Part shown: piece after piece, positions 12,224 to 13,489 of the stretch
Position numbering within the stretch: position 1 is the stretch's first letter
Layout: every line of letters begins with the position of its first letter
Assembly: GCA_030037185.1 (NCBI GenBank)
Contig: JASHRR010000889.1
Coordinates: 1 to 13,489, forward strand
Direction: 5' to 3'
DNA from: Xanthobacteraceae bacterium
GTDB taxonomy: Bacteria; Pseudomonadota; Alphaproteobacteria; Rhizobiales; Xanthobacteraceae
DNA: 13,489 bases
Translations under genes and position numbers: made by a program
Notes under the pieces: model-generated
Databases searched by the model: none
What the model saw: the letters and a program-made list of their open reading frames with translations, nothing else
What the model was told of the DNA's origin: nothing

Positions 12224-13489
12224 CTAAGATGATTTCGTCCGCCCCTTAAGCGCCTCACCCCACTTGTTGGCGACCGCACGCGCATCCTCGTGGGAGAGAG
12301 CGGAGAGCTTCGGGAAGCGGTCGATCCAGGCAAACGGCTTGACGGCCTCGACGATCAGCTTGGAATGCGAGCAGACGCCGCGCGCTTTGGCTTCAGGCGG
12401 AATGCGCGGATCGAGCGCCGAGCTCCACGCGTTGCGGACGATGTCGGTCTGCTCGGCGGGCTCGCAGCGCGTTGTCACCGCCCACATGACATCGGCGAGG
12501 TCGGAGGGATCGACATCGTCGTCAACCACCACCACCAGGCGGCCCATATAGCTGTTGGCAGCCGCAATCAGAGCGGCCCGCTTGGCATGGCCGTCATAGC
12601 GCTGTCGCAGTGCTACCACGGTCATGAGCTGCGAGACGTGCTGCCAGACACCCACCACGTCAGTGAGGCCGGCGGCTTCGAGATTGCTCCAGATGCCGGC
12701 GGCGCGCAGAGGCAGCCCGAAATGGAAGCGCGGCGGTTTCATCGGCGGCGAGCCGAGCAGGACCGGATTGTCGCGATGGTGGACGGCCGCAACCTCCATC
12801 ACCGGGCAGGGGCGCTGGTCGGCCGCAAAATAGCCGGTGAATTCGCCAAACGGGCCTTCCGGCAGAGAATTATCGCTGAACGGCAGCAAATGGCCTTCGA
12901 GGATGATTTCTGCGCGGGCCGGCAGCGGCAAGCCGGTAATGGTTCCCGGGCAGACCTCGATCGGCGCGCCCGCGACAGCCCCCGCGAACTCGTATTCGGA
13001 AACGCCGGCTGGGAGATATTCGAACCCGGCAACGAACAGCGCCGGGTCTTCGCCGCCAACCACGGCGACCGGACACGGTTTGTCGCTGTTCCAATATTTT
13101 CGCGCAATGATCGCGCCGTGCCGGCCGCCGTGGTCGAACTGGATGGTGACCCGGTTGCGTCCATGCACCTGCACGCGGTAGATCGAAGCATTGATCCAGC
13201 CACTCTCGGGGTCGCGCATAACCACCAGACTGCCCGCCCCGATATAGGCGCCGCCGTCCTGCCGGTGCCACACCGGCGCGGGAAATCTGGCGAGGTCGAC
13301 ATCGTTCTCAAGCTGCGAATTTTCCATGAATGCCGGGTTGGCGAGTTCCACCGGTTTGTGCGGCCTCAGGCCTGCCCGTTTCACCATCCATGCCTTCAGG
13401 GCGTCCAGCGGCCGCAACATCGGGTCGATGCCGAGCGCGAGCGCCGCTCTTTGCGGGCTGGTCACGGCGTTCGACACGATGCGCAAGCC
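12224..13489 (-). CDS. UbiD-family prenyl-FMN-dependent (de)carboxylase, N-terminus cut by window edge
   Basis: Member of the UbiD family, which adds or removes carboxyl groups on aromatic or unsaturated acids using prenylated FMN made by UbiX. The 421 visible residues run from the internal VSNAVTSPQRAALALG segment to the natural stop at 12224. Counting from the edge, ASIYRVQVHGRNR around Arg105 fits the cofactor-binding region, and EGPFGEFTGY has Glu211 and Glu216. The five-residue spacing of these matches the two glutamates of the Glu-Arg-Glu catalytic set known in this family. HHRDNPVLLGSPPMKPP and the VVVVDDDVDPSDLADVMWAV stretch, followed by DPRIPP, are also typical. Family members usually have about 450-500 residues, so roughly the first 50-80 are missing. 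The TTG at 13486 is an internal Leu, not a start. Substrate is unknown: UbiD itself (4-hydroxy-3-polyprenylbenzoate) is possible, but catabolic or carboxylating members are as likely. No ubiX is in view. Confidence 0.92.
   Translation of the reverse strand, partial: GLRIVSNAVTSPQRAALALGIDPMLRPLDALKAWMVKRAGLRPHKPVELANPAFMENSQLENDVDLARFPAPVWHRQDGGAYIGAGSLVVMRDPESGWINASIYRVQVHGRNRVTIQFDHGGRHGAIIARKYWNSDKPCPVAVVGGEDPALFVAGFEYLPAGVSEYEFAGAVAGAPIEVCPGTITGLPLPARAEIILEGHLLPFSDNSLPEGPFGEFTGYFAADQRPCPVMEVAAVHHRDNPVLLGSPPMKPPRFHFGLPLRAAGIWSNLEAAGLTDVVGVWQHVSQLMTVVALRQRYDGHAKRAALIAAANSYMGRLVVVVDDDVDPSDLADVMWAVTTRCEPAEQTDIVRNAWSSALDPRIPPEAKARGVCSHSKLIVEAVKPFAWIDRFPKLSALSHEDARAVANKWGEALKGRTKSS

Noticed and set aside
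1..13489. CRISPR array, riboswitch (thiamine, purine) or toxin-antitoxin pair
   Set aside because: No regularly spaced repeats, no thi-box or purine aptamer core upstream of the E1 or purE genes, and no recognisable toxin or antitoxin families.

Overview
The window reads as chromosomal DNA of a high-GC alphaproteobacterium, most likely Hyphomicrobiales (Bradyrhizobium, Pseudolabrys or Rhodoplanes type). This placement is inferred from an HWE-family histidine kinase, DUF465 proteins beside purE-purK, a Bug/TTT binding protein, frequent GTG starts and strong GC bias at third codon positions. No marker gene fixes the genus.

Layout. Positions 1-898 (minus) hold a 70-residue conserved small protein and, overlapping it by ATGA, a PAS-HWE histidine kinase cut by the left edge. 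A tRNA with anticodon CAU (probably tRNA-Ile2) lies at 1107-1179 (minus). Positions 1180-1859 are gene-poor and contain what looks like the 3' end of a dead IS200/IS605 tnpB. Positions 1860-4087 (plus) encode the ATPase and permease of a NitT/TauT-type ABC importer. They are separated by a 580-base eroded gap, and no binding-protein gene is present. Positions 4420-6422 (plus) encode the alpha and beta E1 subunits of a thiamine-diphosphate 2-oxoacid or acetoin dehydrogenase, with no E2 or E3 in view. Converging on them is an orphan Bug/TctC-type periplasmic binding protein (6566-7540, minus).

Positions 7700-8484 hold back-to-back terminators, a 59-residue DUF465 protein (minus), a perfect 17-base palindrome, and a roughly 160-base multi-hairpin element with terminal inverted repeats. 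From 8485 a tight plus-strand operon runs DUF465, purE, purK, a WaaE-like glycosyltransferase and a second family-2 glycosyltransferase. Every internal junction is an overlap, and all four downstream genes start with GTG. A UbiD-family decarboxylase (12224-13489, minus) enters from the right edge.

How the genes work together. PurE and PurK carry out the two-step carboxylation of AIR to CAIR in purine synthesis. The two glycosyltransferases probably extend the lipopolysaccharide core and appear to depend on the same transcript and coupled translation. The ABC transporter genes may supply a substrate to the E1 pair, but this is only inferred from adjacency. I found no CRISPR array, phage, toxin-antitoxin pair or clearly new defence system. 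The least explained items are the orphan E1 pair with its incomplete transporter, the purEK-glycosyltransferase coupling, and the structured element before the operon.
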